A stretch of 64,000 nt of DNA, taken from contig NZ_CP133771.1 in the NCBI RefSeq assembly GCF_031348265.1, positions 6,696,001-6,760,000 on the forward strand. The letters run 5' to 3'. Below, piece by piece: positions 8,421 through 16,124 of the stretch. Within the stretch, counting starts at the first letter, position 1, and every line of letters begins with the position of its first letter. The DNA is from Streptomyces collinus (GTDB lineage: Bacteria; Actinomycetota; Actinomycetes; Streptomycetales; Streptomycetaceae). The notes below the pieces were generated by a model. The model made no database searches. It had not been told where the DNA came from and saw only the letters and a list, made by a program, of their open reading frames with translations. Both the position numbers and the translations under genes were made by a program.

Positions 8421-9482
8421 ATGGCCACCCCGCTCACCGCCGCCCGGCTCGTCGCCGCGTTGAAGGCCGAGGGCTGCGTCGTTCGCGAAGTCGCCGGCTG
8501 GCGCACCAACAACCGCAACCACAAGGGCCCTTGGGGCCCGGTGCACGGCGCGATGATCCACCACACCGTCACCGGCTCCGGGACGGACGTCGTCGGGCTG
8601 ATCTTCCACGGCCACAGCGCCCTGCCCGGCCCGCTCGCCACCGGATGCATCACCAAGGACGGCGTCGTCCATCTCACCGGAAACGGCCGGGCCAACCACG
8701 CCGGAGGCGGTGACCGCGAGGTGCTCGACGCCGTCATCGGCGAGTCGTACGGCACGTATCCGCCCCCGACGCACGAGCACGACGGCTCGGCCGGCGCGGT
8801 CGACGGCAACGCCCGCTTCTACGGCTGGGAGTGCGAGAACAGGGGCGACGGCAAGGACCCGTGGCCGCCCGCCCAGTACCTCGCGATGGTCAAGGCCACC
8901 GCCGCGATCTGCCGCGCGCACGGCTGGGGCCACAAGAGCGCCATCGGCCACCTGGAATGGAGCGACTGGAAGGTCGACCCGCGCGGATTCGACATGGCGG
9001 GCTTCCGCCGAGACGTCGCCGACGCCCTGGCCCTCCCGGCGGGCCGGTGGGAAGGAGAGGACCCCATGCCCCAGTACGTCAACCTCGGTGTCGCCGGGGA
9101 CTACCAGCTCGCACCCGGCGCCTGGGACTCGGTCGAGTTCACCGCGGAATGGACCGACGAGACCGGCCAACACGCCGACGGCGGCAGCGTGTTCGCCCGG
9201 GGCCCGGCCCGCTTCAGCGGCACCGTCAGCCTCCACATCGACGGACTGCCGACCGGTGCGGTCGTGCAGGCGCGCATGTCGGAGTACGAGGGCGACGAGC
9301 TCCGGGCGGACCACCCGATCCACGAGATCGCCGGGACCGGCGGCGGCAGCTTCGTGGTCGTCCCCGTGACCAAACGGCTCGCCCCGGGGCGCAGCATGCG
9401 CGTGCGGCTGCTGAACCAGGCCGCCGTCCCCGTCACCGTCGTGAGCGCCGTACTGACCGCGCTGGTCTGGAAGGAGACCTGA
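8421..9482 (+). CDS. N-acetylmuramoyl-L-alanine amidase (amidase_2/PGRP type)
   Basis: 353 residues, start fixed by GGAGG 8 nt upstream. Residues about 10-205 form an amidase_2 domain: MIHHTVTG supplies the first zinc His, and GHLEWSDWKVDP supplies the second His and the Asp ligand of the zinc site. The enzyme would cleave the amide between MurNAc and L-Ala of peptidoglycan. From about 212 a second, beta-rich domain begins (YVNLGVAGDYQLAPG), possibly for wall binding. No signal peptide or membrane segment is present, so it resembles phage endolysins that need a holin or lysis for access. No other phage gene is nearby, so a domesticated copy is likely. Confidence 0.88.
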   Translation: MATPLTAARLVAALKAEGCVVREVAGWRTNNRNHKGPWGPVHGAMIHHTVTGSGTDVVGLIFHGHSALPGPLATGCITKDGVVHLTGNGRANHAGGGDREVLDAVIGESYGTYPPPTHEHDGSAGAVDGNARFYGWECENRGDGKDPWPPAQYLAMVKATAAICRAHGWGHKSAIGHLEWSDWKVDPRGFDMAGFRRDVADALALPAGRWEGEDPMPQYVNLGVAGDYQLAPGAWDSVEFTAEWTDETGQHADGGSVFARGPARFSGTVSLHIDGLPTGAVVQARMSEYEGDELRADHPIHEIAGTGGGSFVVVPVTKRLAPGRSMRVRLLNQAAVPVTVVSAVLTALVWKET

Positions 9483-9587
9483 GCACCGCCGTCCGGGAGA
9501 CGATCGCCCGCCTCCGCACGTATACCCGGGCATGAACCGAAGCGAGCCACGTCCGTTACGAGTTGAACGAACGCACGGCCCTGTGAT

Positions 9588-9600
9588 TAGGGTGCGGGCG
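9588..9600 (+). promoter_or_regulatory. Predicted leaderless promoter for the leader ORF
   Basis: TAGGGT at 9588-9593 ends 7 nt before the ATG at 9601. A possible -35 is TTGAAC at 9563-9568. The box and the following GCGGGCG closely resemble the promoter at 7527 (TAGGGTGCGGCC). Confidence 0.45.
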
Positions 9601-9684
9601 ATGTTCTGCGCGCACCTCACTCCTTTACTCCCCGCCGCCAGAGGCACCCACGCCTCCTGTCGTTGCGGGAGGTGCCGTGAGTGA
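9601..9684 (+). CDS. Candidate 27-residue Cys-rich leader peptide with a TTA codon
   Basis: The short frame MFCAHLTPLLPAARGTHASC followed by RCGRCRE runs from the ATG at 9601 into the start of the acyltransferase gene (8-nt overlap). It has four Cys codons, three of them clustered at the end, a rare AGA, and a TTA Leu codon at position 9. In Streptomyces TTA is read by the bldA tRNA. The acyltransferase ribosome site (GGGAGG, 9667-9672) lies inside this frame, so ribosome progress here could control the downstream start. The predicted leaderless promoter supports translation. No homolog is known to me. Confidence 0.4.
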   Translation: MFCAHLTPLLPAARGTHASCRCGRCRE

Positions 9685-10798
9685 CACGGTGACCGCGGCC
9701 CGTCCCGGGGCCGCGGTGACACGGGCGACGGGGACGAGGGAGCAGGACGCCGCGCCCCGCCCGGCCCGGCAGCGGGACGCGTTCTTCGACAACGCCAAAT
9801 ACCTCGCGATCGTGCTGGTGGCCGTGGGGCACGCCTGGGAGCCTCTGCGCCAGGGCAGCAGGGCCGTCACCGCCCTGTACATGCTCGTCTACGCCTTCCA
9901 CATGCCGGCGTTCATCATCGTCTCCGGCTACTTCTCCCGCACCTTCGACGGCAGCTCCGCCCGGCTCAAACGCCTGCTCACCGGCCTCGTCGTCCCGTAC
10001 GTGGTGTTCGAGACGGCGTACACCCTGTTCACTCGCTGGACCAGCCAGGACCCCGACCGCCCGGTCAGCCTGCTGGACCCCCTGTACCTCACCTGGTTCC
10101 TGGCGGCGCTGTTCGTCTGGCGGCTGGCCACGCCCCTGTGGCGGCTGGTGCGGTGGCCGCTCCCGCTCGCCCTGGCCGTCGCGATGCTGGCGACGACCGC
10201 ACCGTCCATCGGCCACGACCTCGATCTGCAGCGCACCCTGCAGTTCCTGCCGTACTTCGTGTTCGGTCTGCTGCTGCGCCCGGAGCACTTCCGGCTGGTA
10301 CGACGGCGTGCGGTGCGGATCCTCGCCGTGCCGGTGGCCGCCTGCGCCCTGGCGGTGGCGTACTGGGCGGTCCCGAGGATGGACTACGCCTGGTTCTTCC
10401 ACGCCGACAGCGCCCCGGAGCTGGGCGTCCCCCTCTGGTACGGGCCCGTGATGACCCTGGCCGCCTTCGGCTGCTCGCTCGTCCTGGTCGGCTGCTTCCT
10501 GGCCTGGGTGCCCGGGCGCCGGACGTGGTTCACCGTGCTGGGCGCCGGCACCCTGTGCGGCTACCTGCTGCACGGCTTCGTCGCACAGGCCGCGAAGCAC
10601 TGGGGCTGGTACGAGCCGGCCTGGGTGCGCGGGCCCGCCGGCGTGGTCGCCGCCACCCTGGTCGCGGGCGTGGCCGTCACCGCCCTGTGCACTCCGTCCG
10701 TACGGCGGGTCTTCCGCCCCGTGACGGAACCCGGCATGGCGTGGGCCTTCCGCGGCACGGTCGCCACCCGGACCGGTTCCCGCCGGGCTGCGCCCTGA
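9677..10798 (+). CDS. Acyltransferase family 3 membrane protein
   Basis: 373 residues, GTG start with GGGAGG about 5 nt upstream. The first 30 residues are polar. RDAFFDNAKYLAIVLVAVGHAWEP then gives the conserved His of acyltransferase-3 proteins (VGHAW), followed by about ten hydrophobic segments and a basic loop (RTFDGSSARLKRLL). Proteins of this family O-acylate sugars, lipids or polyketide-derived products in the membrane using an acyl donor. The start overlaps a candidate leader peptide. It is not adjacent to sugar or cell-wall genes, so the substrate is open. Some members are small-molecule exporters. Confidence 0.85.
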   Translation: MSDTVTAARPGAAVTRATGTREQDAAPRPARQRDAFFDNAKYLAIVLVAVGHAWEPLRQGSRAVTALYMLVYAFHMPAFIIVSGYFSRTFDGSSARLKRLLTGLVVPYVVFETAYTLFTRWTSQDPDRPVSLLDPLYLTWFLAALFVWRLATPLWRLVRWPLPLALAVAMLATTAPSIGHDLDLQRTLQFLPYFVFGLLLRPEHFRLVRRRAVRILAVPVAACALAVAYWAVPRMDYAWFFHADSAPELGVPLWYGPVMTLAAFGCSLVLVGCFLAWVPGRRTWFTVLGAGTLCGYLLHGFVAQAAKHWGWYEPAWVRGPAGVVAATLVAGVAVTALCTPSVRRVFRPVTEPGMAWAFRGTVATRTGSRRAAP

Positions 10799-10853
10799 CC
10801 GCGCAGCCCGCACGCTGGAGGGACAGCACACCTCTCCGCGAGGGAGCACCGGC

Positions 10854-11084
10854 ATGGCGAAGGGCCGCAGCGAGGGCGGGAAGCCGAAGAAGGGCGACAA
10901 GGTCACCTGGAGCAGTCACGGCAGCCGGACCGAGGGCGAGGTCGAGAAGGAGATCACCGAACGGACCGAGGCATCGGGCCGCACGGTCGACGCCTCACCG
11001 GACGACCCGCAGTACGAGGTGCGCAGCGACAAGTCCGGCAGGACCGCGGTGCACAAGCCGTCCGCGCTCAAGAAGAAGAAGTGA
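10854..11084 (+). CDS. DUF2945 (HVA1 Tudor-like) protein
   Basis: 76 residues, very basic. KGDKVTWSSHGSRTEGEVEKEI forms the start of a small beta-barrel and DPQYEVRSDKSGRTAVHKPSALKK is the family's conserved C-terminal half. The function is unknown. Family members were named for a fungal hypervirulence-associated protein with a Tudor-like fold. The stop lies 6 nt before the DUF3140 gene, and the two form an operon. Confidence 0.88.
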   Translation: MAKGRSEGGKPKKGDKVTWSSHGSRTEGEVEKEITERTEASGRTVDASPDDPQYEVRSDKSGRTAVHKPSALKKKK

Positions 11085-11090
11085 GGCGGC

Positions 11091-11426
11091 GTGGACGACG
11101 AGGAGCGCGAGGAGACCTGGAACGACTTCCGTGAGCTGGTGAACATGACACCGGCGGACCTGGAGAAGTGGCTGGAGTCCGACGCTTCACAGAGCGTCGG
11201 GCAGCACCAGGACGGGGGTGAGTCCACCGGGCACGCCTCCGGCCGCCGGATCGTGGCGATCCTGCGGGCCGACAAGGGCGGCCTCACGGACGACGACTAC
11301 CGGCACATGCGCAAGGTCGTCGGCTACGTACGCCGCCACCAGGCCCAGCGGCCCTCCGGGGACGTCCGGGACACGCGGTGGCGGTACTCCCTGATGAACT
11401 GGGGCCACGACCCGCTCGACGGGTGA
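11091..11426 (+). CDS. DUF3140 protein
   Basis: 111 residues with a GTG start and a GAGG element 5 nt upstream. The first half (ETWNDFRELVNMTPADLEKWL) and the second half (IVAILRADKGGLTDDDYRHMRKVVGYVRRH, then YSLMNWGHDP) are typical of DUF3140, a small mostly helical family often found beside DUF2945. Function is unknown. It may bind DNA or act in stress, but nothing in the sequence proves this. Confidence 0.88.
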   Translation: MDDEEREETWNDFRELVNMTPADLEKWLESDASQSVGQHQDGGESTGHASGRRIVAILRADKGGLTDDDYRHMRKVVGYVRRHQAQRPSGDVRDTRWRYSLMNWGHDPLDG

Positions 11427-11597
11427 TCAGTGCGCGCCGGTCTCGTGCGGGGTCACGGCGACACCGTTCAGCGCCTGGGTCATCTGGTGCTGGGTCTCTT
11501 CGGCCACGACACGGGCCTCCTCGACGACGTCACCCCGTTCACGTATGAGGCTCGCGTAGATCGGCAGTTCTTCGGTTCGGGTCGAGTCGAGTGTCAC
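11427..11597 (-). CDS. Small conserved-looking hypothetical protein
   Basis: 56 residues if started at the GTG at 11597 (MTLDSTRTEELPIYASLIRE and onward). A TTG four codons upstream is an alternative. Codon third positions are almost all G or C, which argues for a real gene. The product is acidic and helical (RGDVVEEARVVAEETQHQMTQAL). The stop codon abuts the stop of the convergent DUF3140 gene. No family recognised. Confidence 0.55.
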   Translation of the reverse strand: MTLDSTRTEELPIYASLIRERGDVVEEARVVAEETQHQMTQALNGVAVTPHETGAH

Positions 11598-11760
11598 AGC
11601 GGGTTCCAATCGATTTGCAGCCGGGATCTGAGGGGTCCGAGTAAGTCTGCGTCACGGCCCCTCACCGCGTTACCCACCCCCGTGGAGTCCAGATTTCCGT
11701 CACGTACTCCGCAAATTCCTCACGTTTGCGATCTGTGCCGGGCCGACGCCGCAACCCAGC

Positions 11761-11798
11761 CGAAAGGGCCCCGGGAATCGCTTCCCGGGGCCCTTTCG
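11761..11798 (-). terminator. Perfect 17-bp hairpin, bidirectional
   Basis: CGAAAGGGCCCCGGGAA (11761-11777) pairs with 11782-11798 around a four-base loop. It lies 12 nt past the stop of the RiPP-like gene (minus strand) and is a strong candidate for its terminator. It may also stop transcription from the left. Confidence 0.8.
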
Positions 11799-11810
11799 GC
11801 GCGGAGGTCG

Positions 11811-12041
11811 TCAGAGCGACGTCGTCTGGATGCCCGCGTGCCCGCCCGCAGCCGCGCCCTCCGGCGAGAGGGTCCCCTGCAGGGCGGCGCAGGCCTCGCC
11901 GGCCAGGGGGCCGACCAGGCCGGCGGAGAGGCCGCCCACGAGGCCCGCGGAGACGTCGACGCCGCCCGCGTTGCCACCGGCGACGGTGTCCAGGTCGGCG
12001 TCGGAGAGCTCGGCGGTGGCGACCCGAGAGGTGAGGTTCAT
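11811..12041 (-). CDS. Double-glycine-leader peptide, RiPP/bacteriocin-like precursor
   Basis: 76 residues, ATG at 12041 with an AAGGGA ribosome site 9 nt upstream. Residues 1-23 look like a double-glycine leader: ELSDADLDTVAGG is the E/D-L-x-x-V-A-G-G motif recognised by peptidase-containing ABC transporters. The 53-residue core is Gly/Ala-rich and hydrophobic (GGVDVSAGLVGGLSAGLVGP), with one Cys (GEACAAL) and a Ser/Thr-poor body. This suits an unmodified class II bacteriocin-like peptide, or a core needing enzymes encoded elsewhere. There is no transporter, lanthionine synthetase or radical-SAM gene in the window. A perfect hairpin ends the gene. Confidence 0.7.
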   Translation of the reverse strand: MNLTSRVATAELSDADLDTVAGGNAGGVDVSAGLVGGLSAGLVGPLAGEACAALQGTLSPEGAAAGGHAGIQTTSL

Positions 12042-12429
12042 GGGGGTGTTTCCCTTCGCGTGAATGTCTCGCAGTGGCGGTGAGCGCGAGTGACGCCGGA
12101 ATCCGGGGACCAGCTCCCGTCCCGGCTGCTCCCGCCGTGCGCAGGATCAAAACACTCCCCGCAGAGGAGAGCCAACCGCCTTCCGGCGGTGCGCGGTTCC
12201 TTCCGGCGGTCGCCTTCACCACTGTGAGCGCGGGGTCACCGGATGCGCCCACTCCTTCACAGGGTCCGTCGCGGCGGCCGGGTGCGGGAGTGTTGCGTCC
12301 CGGTTCCCGAAGCGGGCACTTCACCGCCAAGCCCCCCTGCCGGAACCGGGATGCGCCGGCGGGCCGGGCGGCGCGCCGCCTCCCGGCCCGCGGTGTGCAG
12401 ATGTGCTGGAGGTTCGGGTCCCGTCCCCG
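12042..12429. other. Intergenic region, 388 nt
   Basis: Holds the promoter region of the minus-strand RiPP-like gene on its left and the terminator of the CNNM operon on its right. A small CCGCC-TTCC-GGCGG hairpin lies at 12176-12189, and its right half recurs at 12201-12210. No supported coding frame was seen. Confidence 0.5.
12359..12391 (-). terminator. Nested hairpin downstream of the CNNM operon
   Basis: The arms GCGGGCCGGG (12359-12368) and CCCGGCCCGC (12382-12391) enclose a second palindrome (GGCGCGCC core). It begins about 38 nt after the stop of the minus-strand CNNM gene. Confidence 0.65.
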
Positions 12430-13452
12430 TCAGGCCGCCGCGGCCGGCTGCATCAGACGGGCCAGCAGGTCGTCCAGGGTGACCAGGCCGGTGAGCCGGC
12501 CGGAGCCGTCGCGCACCACGGCCAGGGAGGCCCGGCGGCGGCGCAGCACCTCGATCGCGTCGGCGACCGTGGCGGTCTCCGCCAGCTCCGGCACCGGCCG
12601 GGCGAGGTCCCGCGCGGTCGTGGCCCGCCCCCGGGCCCGGGCCACCAGGGCGTCCCGGGCGTGCACCGAGCCGAGGACGCTGCCGTTCTCCCGGACCAGC
12701 AGACGGGTGCGGTCGTGCTCGGCGGCGAACCGCAGCAGCGCCTCGACGTCCGCGCCGCCCTCGACCCAGGTGATCTCCGCGGCCGGGATCCGCAGCGCGG
12801 CGACCGGAGTCTCCGGCTCGGTCAGCGAGCGGGTCAGCAGCTCCGAGTCGGCCGCGCTGATCAGGCCCAGCCGCTCCGACTCCTCCACCAGGTGCGTCAG
12901 CTGCTCCCGGTTGTGCACCGAGGCCAGCTCGTCGCGTGGGGCCACCCGGCACAGCCGCACCAGGGCGTTGCTCACCGAGTTGAGCAGGCGGATCAGCGGA
13001 CGCACGGTCCGCACCACGGCCCGGAAGGGCGGCGACAGCAGCATCGCCGAACGCTCCGGGTGGGCGATGGCCCAGGACTTGGGCGCCATCTCGCCGACCA
13101 CCATGTGCAGGAACACCACCACGACCATCGCCACGGCGAAGGCGACGCCGTAGCTGACGGCACCGGGCAGGCCCAGCGTGTGCAGCAGCGGGTCGAGTTC
13201 GTGTGAGATCGCCGGCTTGGACACCGAGCCCAGGCCCAGCGTGCACACGGTGATGCCCAGCTGGGCGCCGGCCAGCATCAGCGACAGCTCGCGCATGCCG
13301 GCCAGGGCCGCGCCGGCGCCGCGCCGCCCGTCGGCCGCCGCCTTCTCCATGCGGTGCCGCTTGGCGGCGACCAGAGCGAACTCGGCCGCCACGAAGAAGC
13401 CGCTGCCGATCAGCAGCAGCACGGTCACGAAGACCGCCATCGGGAAACTCAC
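12430..13452 (-). CDS. CNNM/CBS-domain membrane protein (hemolysin C-like), short form
   Basis: 340 residues. The N-terminus has about four hydrophobic segments of a CNNM (DUF21) domain (MAVFVTVLLLIGSGFFVAAEFALV; AGAQLGITVCTLGLGSVSKPAI; FLHMVVGEMAPKSWAI). A CBS pair follows (about 215-335, with TRLLVRENGSVLGSVHARDAL and ASLAVVRDGSGRLTGLVTLDDLL). Unlike its partner it lacks the C-terminal CorC/HlyC domain. CNNM proteins handle divalent metals, chiefly Mg2+ efflux, and bind nucleotides at the CBS pair. Its ATG overlaps the stop of the upstream gene by 4 nt, so the two are translationally coupled and may form a heterodimer. Confidence 0.9.
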   Translation of the reverse strand: MSFPMAVFVTVLLLIGSGFFVAAEFALVAAKRHRMEKAAADGRRGAGAALAGMRELSLMLAGAQLGITVCTLGLGSVSKPAISHELDPLLHTLGLPGAVSYGVAFAVAMVVVVFLHMVVGEMAPKSWAIAHPERSAMLLSPPFRAVVRTVRPLIRLLNSVSNALVRLCRVAPRDELASVHNREQLTHLVEESERLGLISAADSELLTRSLTEPETPVAALRIPAAEITWVEGGADVEALLRFAAEHDRTRLLVRENGSVLGSVHARDALVARARGRATTARDLARPVPELAETATVADAIEVLRRRRASLAVVRDGSGRLTGLVTLDDLLARLMQPAAAA

Positions 13453-14792
13453 GCCATCTCCTCGGCTTCCACGGCCTCCACCAGCGGGCTGATCCGGACC
13501 CGGTCGGCCACGTGCCGGTCCAGCGTGCGGACGTCGATCACGGCCCGGCCGCCGCCGGGCAGCCCGACCGTGACGCGGTCACCGACCGTCGGGAAGCGGC
13601 CGAGCCGGTCCACGACCAGGCCGGCCACGGTGTCGTAGTCGTCGTCCTCCGGCAGCCGGACACCGGTCGCCTCGGCCACCTCGTCCACCCGGCGGCCGGC
13701 GTCCACCAGCCAGCCGTCGCCGTCGGCGACGGCGAGCAGGGTGACCTTGTCGGACTCGTCGGCGATGTCCCCGACCAGCTCCTCGGCGATGTCCTCGTAG
13801 GTGACGATGCCGGCCACGCCGCCGTGCTCGTCGAGGACGACGGCGAACTCGTCGTCCTGCTCACGCATCCGCGTCACCGCGTCGGGCAGCGCGAGGGTGT
13901 CCGGCAGCAGCAGTGGCCGCCGGGCCACCTCTCCGGCCCGCGCGCCGGCCATCCGGGCGGCGGGCAGCCCCATCAGCTCGCGCACGCCCAGCACGCCCAC
14001 GATGTCGTCCGGGTGGTCGCCGAGCACCGGGTAGTTGGAGTGGCCGTGCCGGGCGATCAGGCCGACCGCCTCCTCGGTGCCGGCGTCCTTGCGCACGAAC
14101 ACGGCGTCCGCGCGCGGCACCATGACCTCGTCGAGGGTGCGCTCGGAGAACTCCAGCGCGTGGTCCAGCAGCGCGGCGGTGTCCTCGGGCAGCTCGCCCT
14201 GCTCGTGGGACTCGCCGATCAGATGGCCCAGCTCCTCCAGCGTGGCGCCGTGGTGCAGTTCCTCGACGGGCTCGATCCCGGCCTTGCGCAGCAGCCGGTC
14301 GGCCGCGCCGTCGAAGACCCGTACGACGGGTCCGACGACCTTCAGGTACGCGAGGGTGGAGGGTGCCAGCGCCTTCGCCAGCCGCTCGGGCACGGCGATC
14401 GCGAGGTTCTTCGGAGCGAGTTCGCCCAGCACCATCTGCACGACCGTGGCCAGCGTGAAGGCGAGTACGACGGCGATGCCGCCGACGGCCGCGTCGGGCA
14501 GGCCGAGCCCCGACAGGGCGGGTCTGAGCAGGGCGGACACCGACGGTTCTGCGATGAAGCCGACCACCAGGCCGGTGACGGTGATGCCGAGCTGCGCGCC
14601 GGACAGCATGAACGACAGCCGCTCCAGCACCGTGAGGGCGCGGGCCGCCCTGCGGTCCCCGGCCTCGGCCTCACGCGCGAGGGTGAGCCGGTCGGCGGAG
14701 ACGTAGGCGAACTCCTGGGCGACGAAGTAGCCGGTGCCGGCGGTCAGCACGAACACGGCGAGCAGGCCCAGCAGGGCCTCTGCGGCACTCAT
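13449..14792 (-). CDS. CNNM/CBS/CorC-HlyC membrane protein, long form
   Basis: 447 residues: CNNM membrane domain (1-190; FVAQEFAYVSADR, LSGAQLGITVTGLVVGFIAEPSV, MVLGELAPKNLAIAVPERLA), CBS pair (about 210-335; ERTLDEVMVPRADAVFV, FAVVLDEHGGVAGIVTYEDIAEELVGDI), and a C-terminal CorC_HlyC domain (350-430; EDDDYDTVAGLVVDRLGRFPTVGD). This is the full family architecture for Mg2+/Co2+ export or homeostasis. It is the first gene of a two-gene minus-strand operon, overlapping the second by ATGA. Confidence 0.92.
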   Translation of the reverse strand: MSAAEALLGLLAVFVLTAGTGYFVAQEFAYVSADRLTLAREAEAGDRRAARALTVLERLSFMLSGAQLGITVTGLVVGFIAEPSVSALLRPALSGLGLPDAAVGGIAVVLAFTLATVVQMVLGELAPKNLAIAVPERLAKALAPSTLAYLKVVGPVVRVFDGAADRLLRKAGIEPVEELHHGATLEELGHLIGESHEQGELPEDTAALLDHALEFSERTLDEVMVPRADAVFVRKDAGTEEAVGLIARHGHSNYPVLGDHPDDIVGVLGVRELMGLPAARMAGARAGEVARRPLLLPDTLALPDAVTRMREQDDEFAVVLDEHGGVAGIVTYEDIAEELVGDIADESDKVTLLAVADGDGWLVDAGRRVDEVAEATGVRLPEDDDYDTVAGLVVDRLGRFPTVGDRVTVGLPGGGRAVIDVRTLDRHVADRVRISPLVEAVEAEEMA

Positions 14793-14951
14793 CGAACACC
14801 ACCCCGCCGTGTGCCGCGATCACTGGTGCCGTGGCGGGATGGTCGGGGACTGTGCCCCGGAGGGTCCGTCGGTCTGGCGGACAAGAACATGCTCCTTCAG
14901 GTGTCGTGTGTCTCAGGCACAACGCGCGTCACCGCGCCGGTGTTCCCGGAT

Positions 14952-14967
14952 TCTACGACCGTGTAGA
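14952..14967. promoter_or_regulatory. Dyad TCTAC-N6-GTAGA upstream of the CNNM operon
   Basis: A 5-6-5 inverted repeat in the 189-nt gap between the CNNM operon and the MarR gene, about 160 nt upstream of the CNNM start. It could be an operator for the CNNM operon, but no regulator can be named. Confidence 0.3.
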
Positions 14968-14981
14968 TCAAGCCGCTCGGC

Positions 14982-15485
14982 TCATTCCGGGCGGGACTCC
15001 TCGGCGAGATCCGGCACCAGTCCCCGCATCGCCGCGCACTGGTCCGGGCCCATGAAGCGGGCCAGGGACTCGGTGACCGTCTCGGCGAGCGGGGCGGAGG
15101 CCTCTTTCAGCAGGTCGCGCGCCTTGTCCGTGAGGGCGACCTCGACGCCCCGCCGGTCGCCGCAGACCGACCTGCGGGTGACGAGCCCGGCGTGCTGGAG
15201 GCAGGCGATCTGGTAGGTCAGGCGGGTCTTCGGACGGCCCAGGAGCTCCGCGACACGTGTCATGCGCAGACCGCCCTCGGGCTGCTCCGCGAGCAGGCAC
15301 AGGACCAGGAACTCGTCGTGCGAGACGTCCAGCTTCTCCTTCACGACCGCGCGCAGCCGCTGCTCCACCGCTCCCGTCGCGGCCAGCAGCAGCATCCAGG
15401 CGCGCAGTTCGGGGGGCAGCAGCCCGCCACCGCCGAGGGACGGGCATTCCGGCAGGTCGGTGGGGTGCTCCTCGGCGTCGGCCAT
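14982..15485 (-). CDS. MarR-family transcriptional regulator
   Basis: 167 residues from the ATG at 15485. The winged helix has the helix LDVSHDEFLVLCLLAEQPEGGLRMTRVAELLG, the recognition helix PKTRLTYQIACLQHAGLVTRR and the wing SVCGDRRGVEVALT with its family-typical Asp-Arg-Arg. A Cys at the recognition-wing junction (SVCGD) and others could sense oxidants, which is inference. A -10-like TAGACT ends 7 nt before the ATG and there is no ribosome site, so it is probably leaderless. It is divergent from a YceI gene, with three related palindromic sites between them. Confidence 0.9.
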   Translation of the reverse strand: MADAEEHPTDLPECPSLGGGGLLPPELRAWMLLLAATGAVEQRLRAVVKEKLDVSHDEFLVLCLLAEQPEGGLRMTRVAELLGRPKTRLTYQIACLQHAGLVTRRSVCGDRRGVEVALTDKARDLLKEASAPLAETVTESLARFMGPDQCAAMRGLVPDLAEESRPE

Positions 15486-15505
15486 GGGGTCGAGTCTACC
15501 TGTCG

Positions 15506-15578
15506 TCCAAATTTGGAGCAGATGGTTGTTCAATTTTGGATTAGCAGCTAGCGTGCCCGTCAGTAATCCAAATTTGAA
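15506..15578. promoter_or_regulatory. Three MarR-type operator sites between marR and yceI
   Basis: Site 1 is TCCAAATTTGGA (15506-15517, perfect palindrome), site 2 TTCAATTTTGGA (15529-15540) and site 3 TCCAAATTTGAA (15567-15578). The outer two are mirror images extended by TGTCG on one side and CGACA on the other, giving a 17-bp near-identical inverted pair. The sites cover both promoter regions, which predicts autorepression and control of the YceI gene. Confidence 0.75.
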
Positions 15579-15600
15579 CGACAAAGCAGGGAGACCGATC

Positions 15601-16116
15601 ATGACCGTCGCCGTGGAAACCGGACAGTGGCAGCTCGACGCGACCGCCTCGACCGTCGGCATCCGGCACAGGACCATGTGGGGCCTGGTCACCGTGAAGG
15701 GCACGTTCGGCGCCGTCAGCGGCACCGGCGAGGTCCGCCCCGACGGGTCCGCCGTCGGCACCCTGACCTTCGACGTCGCCTCCCTGGACACCGGGCACGC
15801 CAAGCGCGACACCCACCTGAGGTCGGAGCACTTCTTCGACGCCGGCCACCACCCCGAGATCACCTTCGCGGCCCGCAGCGCCGAGCTCCGCGACGGGAAC
15901 CGGGTGCACGTCATCGGGCAGCTCACCGTGCGCGGCATCAGCAGGCCCCTGTCCCTGGACGCCCGTGTGACGGACCGGGACGCCGGGGGCCTCACCCTGG
16001 ACACCGAGTTCACCGTCGACCGCGAGCAGTTCGGCATGGGCTGGAACCAGCTGGGCATGATCCGCGGCCGGGCCACGGTCGCCGCCACCCTCCGTTTCAC
16101 CCGGGCCACGGCCTGA
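15601..16116 (+). CDS. YceI-family lipid-binding protein
   Basis: 171 residues, ATG with GGGAG about 8 nt upstream. Typical YceI strands are visible: WQLDATASTVGIRHRTMWGLVTVKGTF, then VGTLTFDVASLDTGHAKRDTHLRSEHFFDAGHHPEITF and VIGQLTVRGISRPLSLD. The family forms lipocalin-like barrels that bind polyisoprenoids. This copy has no signal peptide, so it is cytosolic, as is usual for actinobacterial MarR-linked YceI. It is predicted to be derepressed when the divergent MarR is released from the sites between them. Confidence 0.92.
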   Translation: MTVAVETGQWQLDATASTVGIRHRTMWGLVTVKGTFGAVSGTGEVRPDGSAVGTLTFDVASLDTGHAKRDTHLRSEHFFDAGHHPEITFAARSAELRDGNRVHVIGQLTVRGISRPLSLDARVTDRDAGGLTLDTEFTVDREQFGMGWNQLGMIRGRATVAATLRFTRATA

Positions 16117-16124
16117 CGCCGCCG

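Noticed and set aside
8421..9482. Prophage remnant around the amidase
   Set aside because: No other phage gene, integrase or attachment site is visible nearby.
11662..12330. 222-codon minus-strand frame over the RiPP-like gene
   Set aside because: It reads through the 17-bp hairpin terminator and overlaps a gene with better start and leader signals.
12074..13153. 359-codon plus-strand frame over the CNNM gene
   Set aside because: Antisense shadow. The minus frame has membrane and CBS motifs and couples to the next gene.
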